DNA of 31,495 nucleotides from a virus, in the IMG/VR virus record IMGVR_UViG_3300044815_000033, positions 1 through 31,495 of that record; one strand, written 5' to 3'. Below the pieces are notes generated by a model, which had not been told where the DNA came from, ran no database searches, and saw nothing but the letters and a program-made list of their open reading frames with translations. The position numbers and the translations under genes are program-made. Positions 5,354 to 12,976 of the stretch are shown one piece after another. How positions within the stretch are numbered: position 1 is the stretch's first letter; the number at the start of each line of letters is the position of its first letter.

Positions 5354-5602
5354 GTGGAACACCCGAAAAAAGTGATCAGAATGGCCCTCGATGATTATGT
5401 TATGGGGTTGTCCGGTGTCGTATCTGAAACTATTATTGGTCAAATAAAAGACGAACTGATTCAGAAAAAAATGCTGCCGAATCTACTCAAAGACGATAAG
5501 AAACACGTTGCATATGACAAAAATAATGCACGTTTGCATGTGTTCATTGTTGATCCAAAGCACCCGATCACCGTGATTCGGACTGAAACAGAGGATCTAT
5601 AA
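5354..5602 (+). CDS. Early protein of unknown function, 82 aa
   Basis: GTG 5354 is preceded by AAGGAG with 10-base spacing and is the first start after it. The protein is soluble, with a helical first half (M-A-L-D-D-Y-V-M-G-L-S-G-V-V) and a likely strand near the end (L-H-V-F-I-V-D). Its stop overlaps the next ATG (TAATG at 5600-5604). I recognise no family. Confidence 0.65.
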   Translation: MEHPKKVIRMALDDYVMGLSGVVSETIIGQIKDELIQKKMLPNLLKDDKKHVAYDKNNARLHVFIVDPKHPITVIRTETEDL

Positions 5603-5808
5603 TGGCAAGCGTTGGCGAAGCGATTCTTGATGAACTGAAGCGAAATCGTGAATTGCTTGAGCTGTACACATCAGAGCAATACAAAGAGGTGGGCGCATTT
5701 GCTGCGGCAATCATTCGCAACGATATTGAAGTTGCTGAAAAGGCCCTCGCGGAAAATGACATAGTTCAAATATTATCATCATATGAAAAGCTGAAAGGCA
5801 ATCAATAA
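5602..5808 (+). CDS. Early protein of unknown function, 68 aa, helical
   Basis: It is coupled to the previous gene by a one-base overlap. Charged and almost wholly alpha-helical (E-A-I-L-D-E-L-K-R-N-R-E-L-L-E-L-Y), it could dimerise as a short coiled coil. It lies immediately before the DUF4868-like gene. It matches no family I know. Confidence 0.65.
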   Translation: MASVGEAILDELKRNRELLELYTSEQYKEVGAFAAAIIRNDIEVAEKALAENDIVQILSSYEKLKGNQ

Positions 5809-5810
5809 TT

Positions 5811-6908
5811 ATGAAAAAACCAAAAATCAGCCTCACCGTGAAGCAAGGTGACAAAGTGACGAAGATCGCTGATGACATCAATAATCTTTCACCTGAGGCG
5901 CGTGAAATCGCTGTGGGTATCGTTGACACGTTGGCCGAAGCTGCCGGCGGTCCTGACATCTTTCAATGGGCCAATCAAGCAGACGGCGCGAAGCAGGAAT
6001 TGACAGTTGATCTATTTTTCTTTACGAAAAACTACACCGCGTATGCACTCAAAAGTGCAGAGTCACTCGATCCATATATAAAATCATTGTTCCTATATTC
6101 ACCGATCAATGACATTTTGCTTGGTGCCGGCACCGGAATGATGGTCCGTGAAATTCATAATCAAACGAATGATGACAATGTGATCGACTTCGTCGATCTT
6201 GAAGCTGTTCCGAACGCTCAGGCGGTCATTGAACAAATTGCATATGGTGAAGATCAAATCGAATTGTTCGATGAGAACGAACACTCCCTCAAAAATATGA
6301 AAGGCATTGTCGCGAAATTCTATTTGCAGCGAACGAAACAATCATTTTATATGGTGAAGCAATTGCAGCAATCAACGGTCCTTGAGGGTCCGACTGCATG
6401 GGCCATCACAAAAGGTGAAGCTCTGATGAGTTCTTTGATCACAATGAAAGTTCCGGCCGACAATCAAGTGCTGATCACTGACGATCGCATATTTGCATTC
6501 AACGTGAAGAAACTCACCGCAATGTTTGGCTTTGACGCGAAACGAAAAGCGAAGCTTGCCGGCGTGATTGCGGACATCGAAAAGAATTTCAAACTGAGTT
6601 TCCCTGATGGCCTCACACTTGAAGCAATTGCGAAAAACAATGTGCAGCTCACCGACAAGCTTCTCCGGTCCAATCCGGCAGCCGTCACACAAAATGGGGT
6701 TATCGAACAGGCCGACCGCTTCCAATTGGCCCTCATGACTGACGATGATGGTGCAATCATTATCATGGACGGCCGTGACGCAATAATGTTTGCAAACCTG
6801 ATCAATGACGATTATGTTGATTCCGACATGACCGGCGTTCACTATTTGGCCGTGAAGAAAAAAGAAGTCTTCCCGACCGAAGATCAACAAATGAATTTGG
6901 GAGCATAG
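5811..6908 (+). CDS. DUF4868 / KwaB-like protein
   Basis: The 365-aa protein resembles the DUF4868 family, which includes KwaB, the cytosolic partner of the Kiwa anti-phage system. The supporting features are in the second half: Q-V-L-I-T-D-D-R-I-F (219-228), a helical K-K-L-T-A-M-F-G-F stretch (233-241), and a C-terminal L-I-N-D-D-Y-V-D-S-D-M-T-G-V-H-Y (330-345), close to the family's L-N-D-D-x-x-x-S-x-x-T-x-x-x-Y ending. KwaB is about 300 aa and works with the membrane protein KwaA. The next gene here, at 6911, is a membrane protein. A defence-like pair in a phage could act against competing phages or as a decoy for host Kiwa. Homology is judged by eye. Confidence 0.6.
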   Translation: MKKPKISLTVKQGDKVTKIADDINNLSPEAREIAVGIVDTLAEAAGGPDIFQWANQADGAKQELTVDLFFFTKNYTAYALKSAESLDPYIKSLFLYSPINDILLGAGTGMMVREIHNQTNDDNVIDFVDLEAVPNAQAVIEQIAYGEDQIELFDENEHSLKNMKGIVAKFYLQRTKQSFYMVKQLQQSTVLEGPTAWAITKGEALMSSLITMKVPADNQVLITDDRIFAFNVKKLTAMFGFDAKRKAKLAGVIADIEKNFKLSFPDGLTLEAIAKNNVQLTDKLLRSNPAAVTQNGVIEQADRFQLALMTDDDGAIIIMDGRDAIMFANLINDDYVDSDMTGVHYLAVKKKEVFPTEDQQMNLGA

Positions 6909-6910
6909 TC

Positions 6911-7303
6911 ATGAAAGAACGATTGCCAAAAGAAATCATCGAAATAAAAGAAGCTGAAGCAATTTGGAAAAATACTCGTCTTTGGGAAAAGAATATTGGC
7001 GCTGCCGGTTGGATCGTGTATGCACTGTCAATCGGGCTTTGGATGTTCCGTGATTTTGAAACAGCGTCACCGGCATTCTTATTTGCTTTTGCGCTGATCA
7101 TTGCGAATATTGTGATCGGCCGCAAGGCGCACAAGCAAGCACGTCACATGATGAGTTTAATATCTCGATACCAACGCAAAGCAGCAATGCCATTTTATGA
7201 ACGGCTTGTTGATATGTTTGAGTATGACAAAAATGTTCAACTGACTATTGGCGAAGACGGAACCATCAACGTGAAAGTCCGAAAAGAAGAGGAATCAAAG
7301 TGA
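6911..7303 (+). CDS. Two-pass membrane protein next to the KwaB-like gene
   Basis: The 130-aa protein has two transmembrane helices (about residues 30-46 and 52-71) with a short turn. A cytosolic basic segment (R-K-A-H-K-Q-A-R-H) and a C-terminal tail of about 50 residues follow. It starts two bases after the stop of the KwaB-like gene, so the two are co-expressed. KwaA of Kiwa is a four-helix membrane protein, so this is not an obvious KwaA homologue, but it is the natural candidate partner. Confidence 0.65.
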   Translation: MKERLPKEIIEIKEAEAIWKNTRLWEKNIGAAGWIVYALSIGLWMFRDFETASPAFLFAFALIIANIVIGRKAHKQARHMMSLISRYQRKAAMPFYERLVDMFEYDKNVQLTIGEDGTINVKVRKEEESK

Positions 7304-7569
7304 GCGATTTGAAAACCGAAATAACTATTGAAGATGTGCTTGGCCCACGGCCCTCACATTATCATGGTGGTGAGGGTGATCGTGGCTGTTTCGCTGTGTG
7401 TCCTGTTTGGAATTATGATCAACAGGTCCGGAAGCTTCAAGCGTTTGAAGCTGAGAAAGTTGTTGATTGGCTCGTGTGGTCACTTGGTGGCGCAACTGAA
7501 GAGGGTGCAATCTCGATCAATAAAATGATTGATGAGTTCACAGCGAAAAGGGCAAAATCCTTGTCATGA
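7300..7569 (+). CDS. Early protein of unknown function, 89 aa
   Basis: GTG 7300 overlaps the preceding stop. The N-terminal part has His and Cys residues (S-H-Y-H-G-G-E-G-D-R-G-C-F-A-V-C) that could bind a metal; the rest is helical. The family is unknown. Confidence 0.6.
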   Translation: MSDLKTEITIEDVLGPRPSHYHGGEGDRGCFAVCPVWNYDQQVRKLQAFEAEKVVDWLVWSLGGATEEGAISINKMIDEFTAKRAKSLS

Positions 7570-7775
7570 TCACCGGCGTTGCATGGATCTACGTCTTTTA
7601 TAGAGGAGAGGAAGTTCAATTCGTTGGCGATCTCGAAGAGTCCATTGCACATTTCGGAATGACAAAGCAACACATTACATGGCTCGCAACAGGAGTTGCG
7701 CGCCGGCGCGCTGAGGAGAATCCGGACAGCCGCCGACTATATGCCGAAAAAGTCAATCCGGATTCAGAGGAGTGA
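7566..7775 (+). CDS. Early protein of unknown function, 69 aa
   Basis: ATG 7566 overlaps the previous stop (ATGA). The small soluble protein has a hydrophobic N-terminal strand (I-T-G-V-A-W-I-Y-V-F-Y) and a basic helix (T-G-V-A-R-R-R-A-E-E). The short beta start followed by a basic helix is reminiscent of small nucleic-acid-binding phage proteins, without a firm match. Confidence 0.6.
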   Translation: MITGVAWIYVFYRGEEVQFVGDLEESIAHFGMTKQHITWLATGVARRRAEENPDSRRLYAEKVNPDSEE

Positions 7776-7777
7776 TC

Positions 7778-7996
7778 ATGAACAGTGAGGTGGAGGCTGC
7801 GGAACGAAAAAAGTTGGTTGGGTATTGTGAGAACTGCGAACACTATACAAAATATATTGTTGGCGTAAATCCTGAAGTGTGTGAAGTCTGCGGCGGAAAG
7901 TTCAGCACTCAGCACGGCCATCAGATCACAACACAGCGAACATTCAACGTGAGTAAAACTGCGAAAAAGGGGAAATCTAAAAATGCCGGCGCGTGA
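7778..7996 (+). CDS. Small zinc-ribbon-like protein
   Basis: Two C-x2-C knuckles (C-E-N-C and C-E-V-C) about 18 residues apart form a treble-clef or zinc-ribbon core; a basic tail (A-K-K-G-K-S-K-N) follows. It probably binds nucleic acid or serves as a transcription accessory factor. I prefer ATG 7778, five bases after the Shine-Dalgarno GAGGAG, over the in-frame GTG at 7772 that overlaps it. The 3' end overlaps the next gene by 14 bases. Confidence 0.7.
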   Translation: MNSEVEAAERKKLVGYCENCEHYTKYIVGVNPEVCEVCGGKFSTQHGHQITTQRTFNVSKTAKKGKSKNAGA

Positions 7997-8708
7997 CACA
8001 AGTAAGGATTCATATAAGCAATTGACCGATCTTGGAAACAAGCAACGTGACGTTTATGACGCACTGAAGACGCTCGGTTATGCGACAGACCGTGAGATCA
8101 CCAATCACCTTGAATGGACGATTGACCGCGTGTTGCCGCGCCGTGGTGAGCTTGTGGAGTATGGATTCATTGTGAAGCATGGTGAAAAGTGGAATCCGAT
8201 CACGAAACGAAACGTGACTGTTTGGACAACCAATGATCCAATGGCGCAAAGGGCCGTGGAAAAAGTGGCAGGAAAATCAACACATACAGAGGAGAGAAAA
8301 TCAGTGAACAAATTTTCACTAAGACTCAGGAGCGGAAAGCAATTCATCATCAGTGGCGAAATGCGAGATGAGATCATGGAGGCAATCGCTGCGAAGAAAA
8401 CCGGCAGCCAAACGATCACCATTGCAAATCAGGTGTTCACTTTATCAAATATAGCATTGCCTATGGTTGAGCTGACAGGCGGCGCGCCGGCCGGTCCTAT
8501 TGAAAAAGAAGACACTCGCGAATTGCTGTTGGTGATCAAAGATGGATTATGGATTGAAACAAACGAATCAGAGAGAGTGCTGCGCAAAGCACGAACAATC
8601 TTCCGGACACGGAAAGTTGGCGTGAAATCAGGCGCGATCCATTCAGATTTAATGACAACGTATGATGGGATTTATGAATCCGTGAAAGACATGAGGGGAA
8701 TTGAATAA
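7983..8708 (+). CDS. Winged-helix protein with an extra C-terminal domain
   Basis: Residues 15-85 form a winged helix seen in many phage regulators: K-Q-R-D-V-Y-D-A-L, then Y-A-T-D-R-E-I-T-N-H-L-E-W-T-I-D-R-V-L-P-R-R-G-E-L-V-E-Y-G, then a wing ending V-W-T-T. The remaining 135 residues are a separate mixed alpha/beta domain I do not recognise. The two are joined near residue 107, where a strong Shine-Dalgarno (GAGGAGA, 8289-8295) precedes an in-frame GTG at 8304. A 134-residue second product may therefore be made from the same gene. The role is probably transcriptional control in early infection. Confidence 0.65.
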   Translation: MPARDTSKDSYKQLTDLGNKQRDVYDALKTLGYATDREITNHLEWTIDRVLPRRGELVEYGFIVKHGEKWNPITKRNVTVWTTNDPMAQRAVEKVAGKSTHTEERKSVNKFSLRLRSGKQFIISGEMRDEIMEAIAAKKTGSQTITIANQVFTLSNIALPMVELTGGAPAGPIEKEDTRELLLVIKDGLWIETNESERVLRKARTIFRTRKVGVKSGAIHSDLMTTYDGIYESVKDMRGIE

Positions 8709-8824
8709 TGATCACAAGTATCACATTCACAGTCGAAGAGCTTGAGCGAATGCTTGGAAACGCAAAGGCCGGCGGATCAGTCGAAGTCGTATTCACTATT
8801 GAGAAAGAATTGGTGTTGCGATGA
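8708..8824 (+). CDS. 38-aa small protein, unknown
   Basis: ATG 8708 overlaps the previous stop (TAATG), and the frame ends at TGA 8822-8824. The product is soluble and begins with a beta strand (I-T-S-I-T-F-T-V) followed by a short helix. Coupling on both sides and the absence of any gap argue that it is real. Confidence 0.55.
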   Translation: MITSITFTVEELERMLGNAKAGGSVEVVFTIEKELVLR

Positions 8825-8940
8825 ACAAAACAAAAACAATCATCAGGGTCAAATTGTTGATCAAGAATGCTCGCCGCGCACTCAATGAATTGGAACGTGA
8901 GTTGCAGGGTATAATCGAATCAGAGGAAAAGCATGACTGA
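8821..8940 (+). CDS. 39-aa basic helical protein, unknown
   Basis: ATG 8821 overlaps the preceding stop (ATGA). The sequence is a single amphipathic helix, basic in the first half (K-L-L-I-K-N-A-R-R-A-L) and acidic in the second (E-L-E-R-E-L-Q-G-I-I-E-S-E-E-K). It overlaps the next gene by eight bases and supplies its Shine-Dalgarno (AGAGGA). Confidence 0.55.
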   Translation: MNKTKTIIRVKLLIKNARRALNELERELQGIIESEEKHD

Positions 8941-9334
8941 TAAAGAATTCGATAAACAGAAAGCAAGGGTCCAAAAATACATTGATAAGTGGTTCACCAC
9001 GCTTGGCATGGGTTGGTTCACAATAGATTTTGAATGGACGCGTGAGACTGATGGCGGCACCGCCGGCCGCACAACAAGCCAATGGCAATATCGCAGTGCA
9101 ACAATCACATTCTTTTTGTCGATCCTTGCGGAGCATGATGATGATACGGTTGAGCGCACTGTTGTTCACGAAATGGCTCACGTTTTATTATCTGGAATCG
9201 CTCAAAATATGATTCATGACGATGAGACACTTTCAAATCAAGTAAACGAATATACAACTGAAACCGTCACAGCTGCGCTCATGTGGGCGCGATTGGCCGG
9301 TGAAGATCAACTCAAGAAAAGGAAAACGAAATGA
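8933..9334 (+). CDS. Zincin-type metallopeptidase-like protein
   Basis: The 133-aa protein has an H-E-M-A-H motif at residues 79-83 inside a hydrophobic helix (T-V-V-H-E-M-A-H-V-L-L-S-G), with a downstream acidic candidate third ligand in N-E-Y-T-T-E (105-110). This is the layout of small phage SprT-like or HExxH peptidases. A preceding strand pair (S-A-T-I-T-F-F-L) fits the edge strand of such folds. It may process a host or phage protein. The active-site call is direct; the target is unknown. Confidence 0.7.
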   Translation: MTDKEFDKQKARVQKYIDKWFTTLGMGWFTIDFEWTRETDGGTAGRTTSQWQYRSATITFFLSILAEHDDDTVERTVVHEMAHVLLSGIAQNMIHDDETLSNQVNEYTTETVTAALMWARLAGEDQLKKRKTK

Positions 9335-9813
9335 AATTTTTATATAAACTCGAAAAGTTCTTTTTGGGAAACCCGATCAATTTGGTGGTCCTGACGATTC
9401 TCATTGGCGGCGCAATATTTTGCGCATTTATTCCACAAATAAAAGATTTGACCAACGCGATCAGTGAAGCGCAGAAACCAACGCCGATCCCTGTTATTAT
9501 CGAAAAACCGGCCGAATCACCGGCACCGGCTGAAATTCAAGGCCCTGAGAGCGCGCCTGTTGAGTCCAAACCGGTCCAGACGTATCAGCAACCATCTCAA
9601 TCAACCACCACCACAGCGCCGCAGCCGGAGGCAGATCAGGGCGGACATATTCCATTTACAAACAAGCCGGTGACTTCCGGTGATCCTCAAAGCTACGTTG
9701 ACACGGTTGGTCAATGTCCGTTCTATGAAATGGCCGGTGAAAAAGGCTGTGTCCCTCCGGCTGATATTTCATGCAATTCAGACTGGACAATTTGCGAATA
9801 TTTGGGACAATAG
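9331..9813 (+). CDS. Membrane-anchored exported protein with Pro-rich linker and Cys-rich tip
   Basis: ATG 9331 overlaps the preceding stop. Residues 16-38 are one transmembrane helix. A low-complexity Pro/Glu/Ala/Thr/Ser linker spans about residues 48-105, and a C-terminal domain has four Cys residues (Q-C-P-F, G-C-V-P, S-C-N-S, I-C-E-Y). The architecture says anchored outside the cell with the tip held away from the membrane by the linker. Such proteins made early often alter the host surface, for example in superinfection exclusion. Confidence 0.65.
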   Translation: MKFLYKLEKFFLGNPINLVVLTILIGGAIFCAFIPQIKDLTNAISEAQKPTPIPVIIEKPAESPAPAEIQGPESAPVESKPVQTYQQPSQSTTTTAPQPEADQGGHIPFTNKPVTSGDPQSYVDTVGQCPFYEMAGEKGCVPPADISCNSDWTICEYLGQ

Positions 9814-9837
9814 AATCAAGAAAGGCTTTCAATTTCT

Positions 9838-10002
9838 ATGAAAAATTTATTATGTTTCCTTGGGCTTCACAAGTGGAGGGCAATTGCCGGCACTGAGAGC
9901 ATGGAATGGCGTTCAAAGTACAATATTATTGAACACGCAAAAGGTGAGTGCGAACGCGGCTGCGGCGCAACCTCCGACATCAGCAGATCGGTTGACTATT
10001 GA
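9838..10002 (+). CDS. DUF1660-like zinc-binding small protein, 54 aa
   Basis: The sequence begins M-K-N-L-L-C-F-L-G-L-H-K-W-R and later has C-E-R-G-C-G. This matches the pattern of the short phage DUF1660 family (C-x4-H-K-W at the start, C-x3-C later), thought to bind one zinc. AAGAAAGG lies 12 bases upstream as a weak Shine-Dalgarno. The stop overlaps the next ATG. The function of the family is unknown. Confidence 0.6.
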   Translation: MKNLLCFLGLHKWRAIAGTESMEWRSKYNIIEHAKGECERGCGATSDISRSVDY

Positions 10003-10454
10003 TGAAAAAATATAGAGTGATCGCCGGATCATCGTTGGACAGTTTGGAAGATCAAATCAATGACATTATGAATGCTGAGGGCCTCGAATTTATCGGCGGT
10101 GCAAGTGCTTCAAAGTTGAGTGACAATTCTATTTTGTTTATGCAGGGTATCACCTATGATGGCACTGATACGAAAGACGCACCTATTTCAAAAGAAGAAT
10201 ATATTGAAAAAACATTTATTCACGGAGTATATGAACATGATGGCCCGAACGATTGGAATGTGCTTCATATGTCTGATTGTGAGGGTGGAGAAAATTGTCG
10301 TTTGCTTAAATATATAACATCAGCCGCCGGAATTCTTGATGTCGAATTAAAAACAGGTTACGAATATACTGTCACCGAAGTCGATGGCAAGTTTCAGTTT
10401 GAAGAGAAAAAACTTGATTCGGAAGAGTCGTCAATTGGTGAGGAATCAGCATGA
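10002..10454 (+). CDS. DUF1737-like domain protein
   Basis: ATG 10002 overlaps the previous stop (TGATG). The first 40 residues (K-Y-R-V-I-A-G-S-S-L-D-S-L-E-D-Q-I-N, then G-L-E-F-I-G-G-A-S) match the short DUF1737 pattern found in phage and bacterial proteins. The remaining part is acidic, with an isolated C-x5-C (D-C-E-G-G-E-N-C). The role is unknown. Confidence 0.6.
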   Translation: MKKYRVIAGSSLDSLEDQINDIMNAEGLEFIGGASASKLSDNSILFMQGITYDGTDTKDAPISKEEYIEKTFIHGVYEHDGPNDWNVLHMSDCEGGENCRLLKYITSAAGILDVELKTGYEYTVTEVDGKFQFEEKKLDSEESSIGEESA

Positions 10455-11881
10455 TCAAGTTAGCGATCGCCATCACCACATTCAATCGAACTGATATTTT
10501 ATATCGCGGCCTCGAAGAACAATTGAAATATATTCCAAAGACTGATTCGGTAAAAGCTGCGATTTTTATTGTTGACGATGGATCCACTGATCAGCCGGAC
10601 ATCACGAAGATCGCTGAAATGGTTGGTGACAAATGCGAACTTCAGGTCCATATTGCAAGTGAGAACAAGGGGATTGCAGCGGCCAAAAACAAGTGTCTCG
10701 AAATGGCAGATGATTGGGGAGCTGATCACATATTCTTATTTGACTCCGACACATGGCCACGCCGCAAAGGTTGGTTCATTCCCTACGTTGAAAGCCGTGA
10801 GCCGCACCTTATGTATATTTTCACAAAGTTTGCAGTTGAGGGCCGGAACGGTCACAACCTTTCTGATTGCAAAGAAATCTATCGTGACAGCGAAATCGTT
10901 GCATTCAATCACGTCCGCGGCTGTATGCTGTATCTTGATCGCAAGGTGCTTGATGTTGTTGGTGGATTTGATGTCCGGTATGGAAAGGCGATGTTTGAAC
11001 ACACAGATTATTCAAACCGGATCCACAACGCCGGACTCACAAGCTTTCGTGTCATGGACGTTCCGAATTCGCAAGGACTTATTTATTCAATGGACGAATT
11101 TCGCGAAACTCAAAGCTCGATCAGCGCACTCGATCGCCGCAATGGATTGATCAACAACCGGCCCTTGCATGCACAGAGTCTCACGTCAAAGGAGTTCTGC
11201 CGCTACAAAGAACAATGGTCCGGTGATCGTGACATCGTGCTTGCAAGCTATTTCACAAGCGGTCCAGACTTTCAACGCGACAATCGAACATGGTCCGCGG
11301 AGCTTGAAGCGATTGAGCCGCTGAAGAAATCCGTTGAGGATCGTGAAATCGAATTTATATTGCTGCACGATTGCTTTGATCTGCCGAACAAAGTTGAATG
11401 CACTATGGACGTTTACATGAACAGATTCCTCAGGGCTTATGAATATTTGAGAGACAATGAAGACGTGCGCCGTGTGTTTATGGTGGACGCAACAGATGTG
11501 ACGATGTTGAACAATCCTTTTGATCAAATGGAGATCGGCAAAATATACACCGGTGATGAACCGGCCAAACTGAGCATTCGTTGGATCCGTGAGCGCGCGC
11601 AGCAAGAGCCATTCCGAACATTCGTGATGTCGAATCTGAGTTTGCAACTGTTGAACGCCGGTATTATTGGCGGCAGCCGCGAAGACGTGATGATGTTGCT
11701 GCATGATATTTTGACCATGTATTCAGACGCTTTGATGAAAGGCAATGACATGGTGATCCTTAATTTCCTCATGCGCACTCGGTATGAACATAAATTGGTC
11801 CACGGTACAGGATTGGTGAACAACCGGTTCAAGTCATTTGAGCCAACAGAGGGAGGCACTGAATGGTTCAATCACAAGTAA
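10451..11881 (+). CDS. Two-domain glycosyltransferase
   Basis: The 476-aa protein looks like two fused transferases. Residues 1-245 are a GT-A family 2 domain: A-I-T-T-F-N-R (8-14), V-D-D-G-S-T-D (41-47), and F-D-S-D-T-W (97-102) with the metal-binding D-x-D. Residues 260-476 form a second domain with V-D-A-T-D-V (345-350), L-N-A-G-I-I-G-G (401-408) and N-D-M-V-I-L-N (432-438), the order of motifs in family 8-like transferases. It may decorate the virion or the host envelope. It overlaps the genes on both sides and heads a small glycan cluster with 12266. Confidence 0.75.
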   Translation: MIKLAIAITTFNRTDILYRGLEEQLKYIPKTDSVKAAIFIVDDGSTDQPDITKIAEMVGDKCELQVHIASENKGIAAAKNKCLEMADDWGADHIFLFDSDTWPRRKGWFIPYVESREPHLMYIFTKFAVEGRNGHNLSDCKEIYRDSEIVAFNHVRGCMLYLDRKVLDVVGGFDVRYGKAMFEHTDYSNRIHNAGLTSFRVMDVPNSQGLIYSMDEFRETQSSISALDRRNGLINNRPLHAQSLTSKEFCRYKEQWSGDRDIVLASYFTSGPDFQRDNRTWSAELEAIEPLKKSVEDREIEFILLHDCFDLPNKVECTMDVYMNRFLRAYEYLRDNEDVRRVFMVDATDVTMLNNPFDQMEIGKIYTGDEPAKLSIRWIRERAQQEPFRTFVMSNLSLQLLNAGIIGGSREDVMMLLHDILTMYSDALMKGNDMVILNFLMRTRYEHKLVHGTGLVNNRFKSFEPTEGGTEWFNHK

Positions 11882-12066
11882 ATCCATCGCACAAACACTC
11901 AGGGTTGGTGAAGCGTCTTGAAAAAACGATCGCAAAAGAACTGTATGACGAAGATCCAATGGTCCTTACTAAAACTGAAATGCTCGATGTGAGAATTTTC
12001 ACTCAAAAAGTCATGCTCGACTTCAATGAATATATTGATCGAAATTATACAAGGAACGAAGAATGA
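11863..12066 (+). CDS. Small protein of unknown function, 67 aa
   Basis: It overlaps the end of the glycosyltransferase by 19 bases and the start of the next gene by four. It is charged and helical (L-V-K-R-L-E-K-T-I-A-K-E-L-Y-D-E). A similar arrangement of a short helix-rich gene is often found beside glycosyltransferases in phages, but I cannot name it. Confidence 0.55.
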   Translation: MVQSQVNPSHKHSGLVKRLEKTIAKELYDEDPMVLTKTEMLDVRIFTQKVMLDFNEYIDRNYTRNEE

Positions 12067-12248
12067 TCCAATTAAGAGCGCATTGCGTCAGCTGCAACCG
12101 CAAACGCCTGATGAGATTCATCTATACATTGCAGCTGCCATTCAACCGGCAGCATGTGAAAGTCTGTTCCGATTGCTATAATAAATATATCAATAGAGCT
12201 ACAATAATAGAGTCCGCTGAAGTGGACATTCAGGCGCAACCAAAATGA
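12063..12248 (+). CDS. Small zinc-finger-like protein, 61 aa
   Basis: Two C-x2-C pairs (C-V-S-C near residue 8 and C-S-D-C near residue 35) frame a basic stretch (N-R-K-R-L-M-R-F). This suggests one structural zinc and nucleic-acid or protein binding. The start overlaps the previous stop (ATGA). Confidence 0.6.
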   Translation: MIQLRAHCVSCNRKRLMRFIYTLQLPFNRQHVKVCSDCYNKYINRATIIESAEVDIQAQPK

Positions 12249-12265
12249 AAAATGGGGGGATTAAG

Positions 12266-12973
12266 ATGGAGAACGCTGACATAGTTATTCCGGTCAAATG
12301 GGGTGAACACAACGAGGAACTGCGATATTGTTTGCGGTCCATCGAAAAGAATCTTCCACACCGAAATGTGGTGATCGCCGGTTATAAACCAAAGTGGGTG
12401 AAGAACGTGAAGTTCATATCTGTCGCAATGCTTGAGCAGAATAAATATAAGCGTGTCGCAAATAATATTTTGGCCGCAGCCAATTTCCCTGAGCTTTCAG
12501 ATTGGTTCATTCTATTCAATGACGATATGTTTGTTGTTGAGCCGGTGAAATCAATCCAGACGGTCCACCGTGGAAAACTCGATCCAATGGCCCACATCTA
12601 TGACAGCGCGCCATTGCAGCGCAAAAGCATGATCACCACGCTTGAAATATTGATCGCAGCAGGAATCAAAGACCCGATGAATTATGAGGTCCATTCACCA
12701 ATGATGATCAACCGGCACGGATTATTGAATGTTGAAGTGATCCTCCGCACTATGTCTCAAAAGAGGGCTGTGTGGCAGCTGCGCAGCTTATATGGAAATT
12801 TGCACCACATCGCCGGTGAAGTGCGTCATGACGTAAAAATTGCGGACAATGCTTCATTTGAATACGCGGACGATTTCCCTTTCATTTCCACCACCGATCA
12901 ATCTTTCAAACACGGTGAAGTGGGTGAGGTGATTCGCTCACGATTTATTGAGAAAAGTAAATATGAAAGGTAA
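12266..12973 (+). CDS. Stealth-like / GT-A sugar transferase
   Basis: I start at ATG 12266 because GGGGGA precedes it with about six bases; an in-frame ATG at 12245 overlaps the previous stop and would add seven residues. The 235-aa product carries D-I-V-I-P-V-K-W at its N-terminus and W-F-I-L-F-N-D-D-M-F near residue 80. The F-N-D-D-M-F motif is characteristic of Stealth-type capsule phosphotransferases and related GT-A folds. S-P-M-M-I-N-R-H and D-F-P-F-I-S-T-T further on fit the later conserved regions of that group. With 10451 it suggests sugar or sugar-phosphate modification of the host surface or the virion. Confidence 0.65.
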   Translation: MENADIVIPVKWGEHNEELRYCLRSIEKNLPHRNVVIAGYKPKWVKNVKFISVAMLEQNKYKRVANNILAAANFPELSDWFILFNDDMFVVEPVKSIQTVHRGKLDPMAHIYDSAPLQRKSMITTLEILIAAGIKDPMNYEVHSPMMINRHGLLNVEVILRTMSQKRAVWQLRSLYGNLHHIAGEVRHDVKIADNASFEYADDFPFISTTDQSFKHGEVGEVIRSRFIEKSKYER

Positions 12974-12976
12974 ATT

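Noticed and set aside
3784-9334. Search for an integrase, phage repressor or recombinase gene that would drive lysogeny or the fibre switch
   Set aside because: None of the proteins shows the R-H-R-Y motif of tyrosine recombinases or a serine-recombinase core; the winged-helix protein at 7983 is not an obvious CI-like repressor. The enzyme, if any, may be the host's.
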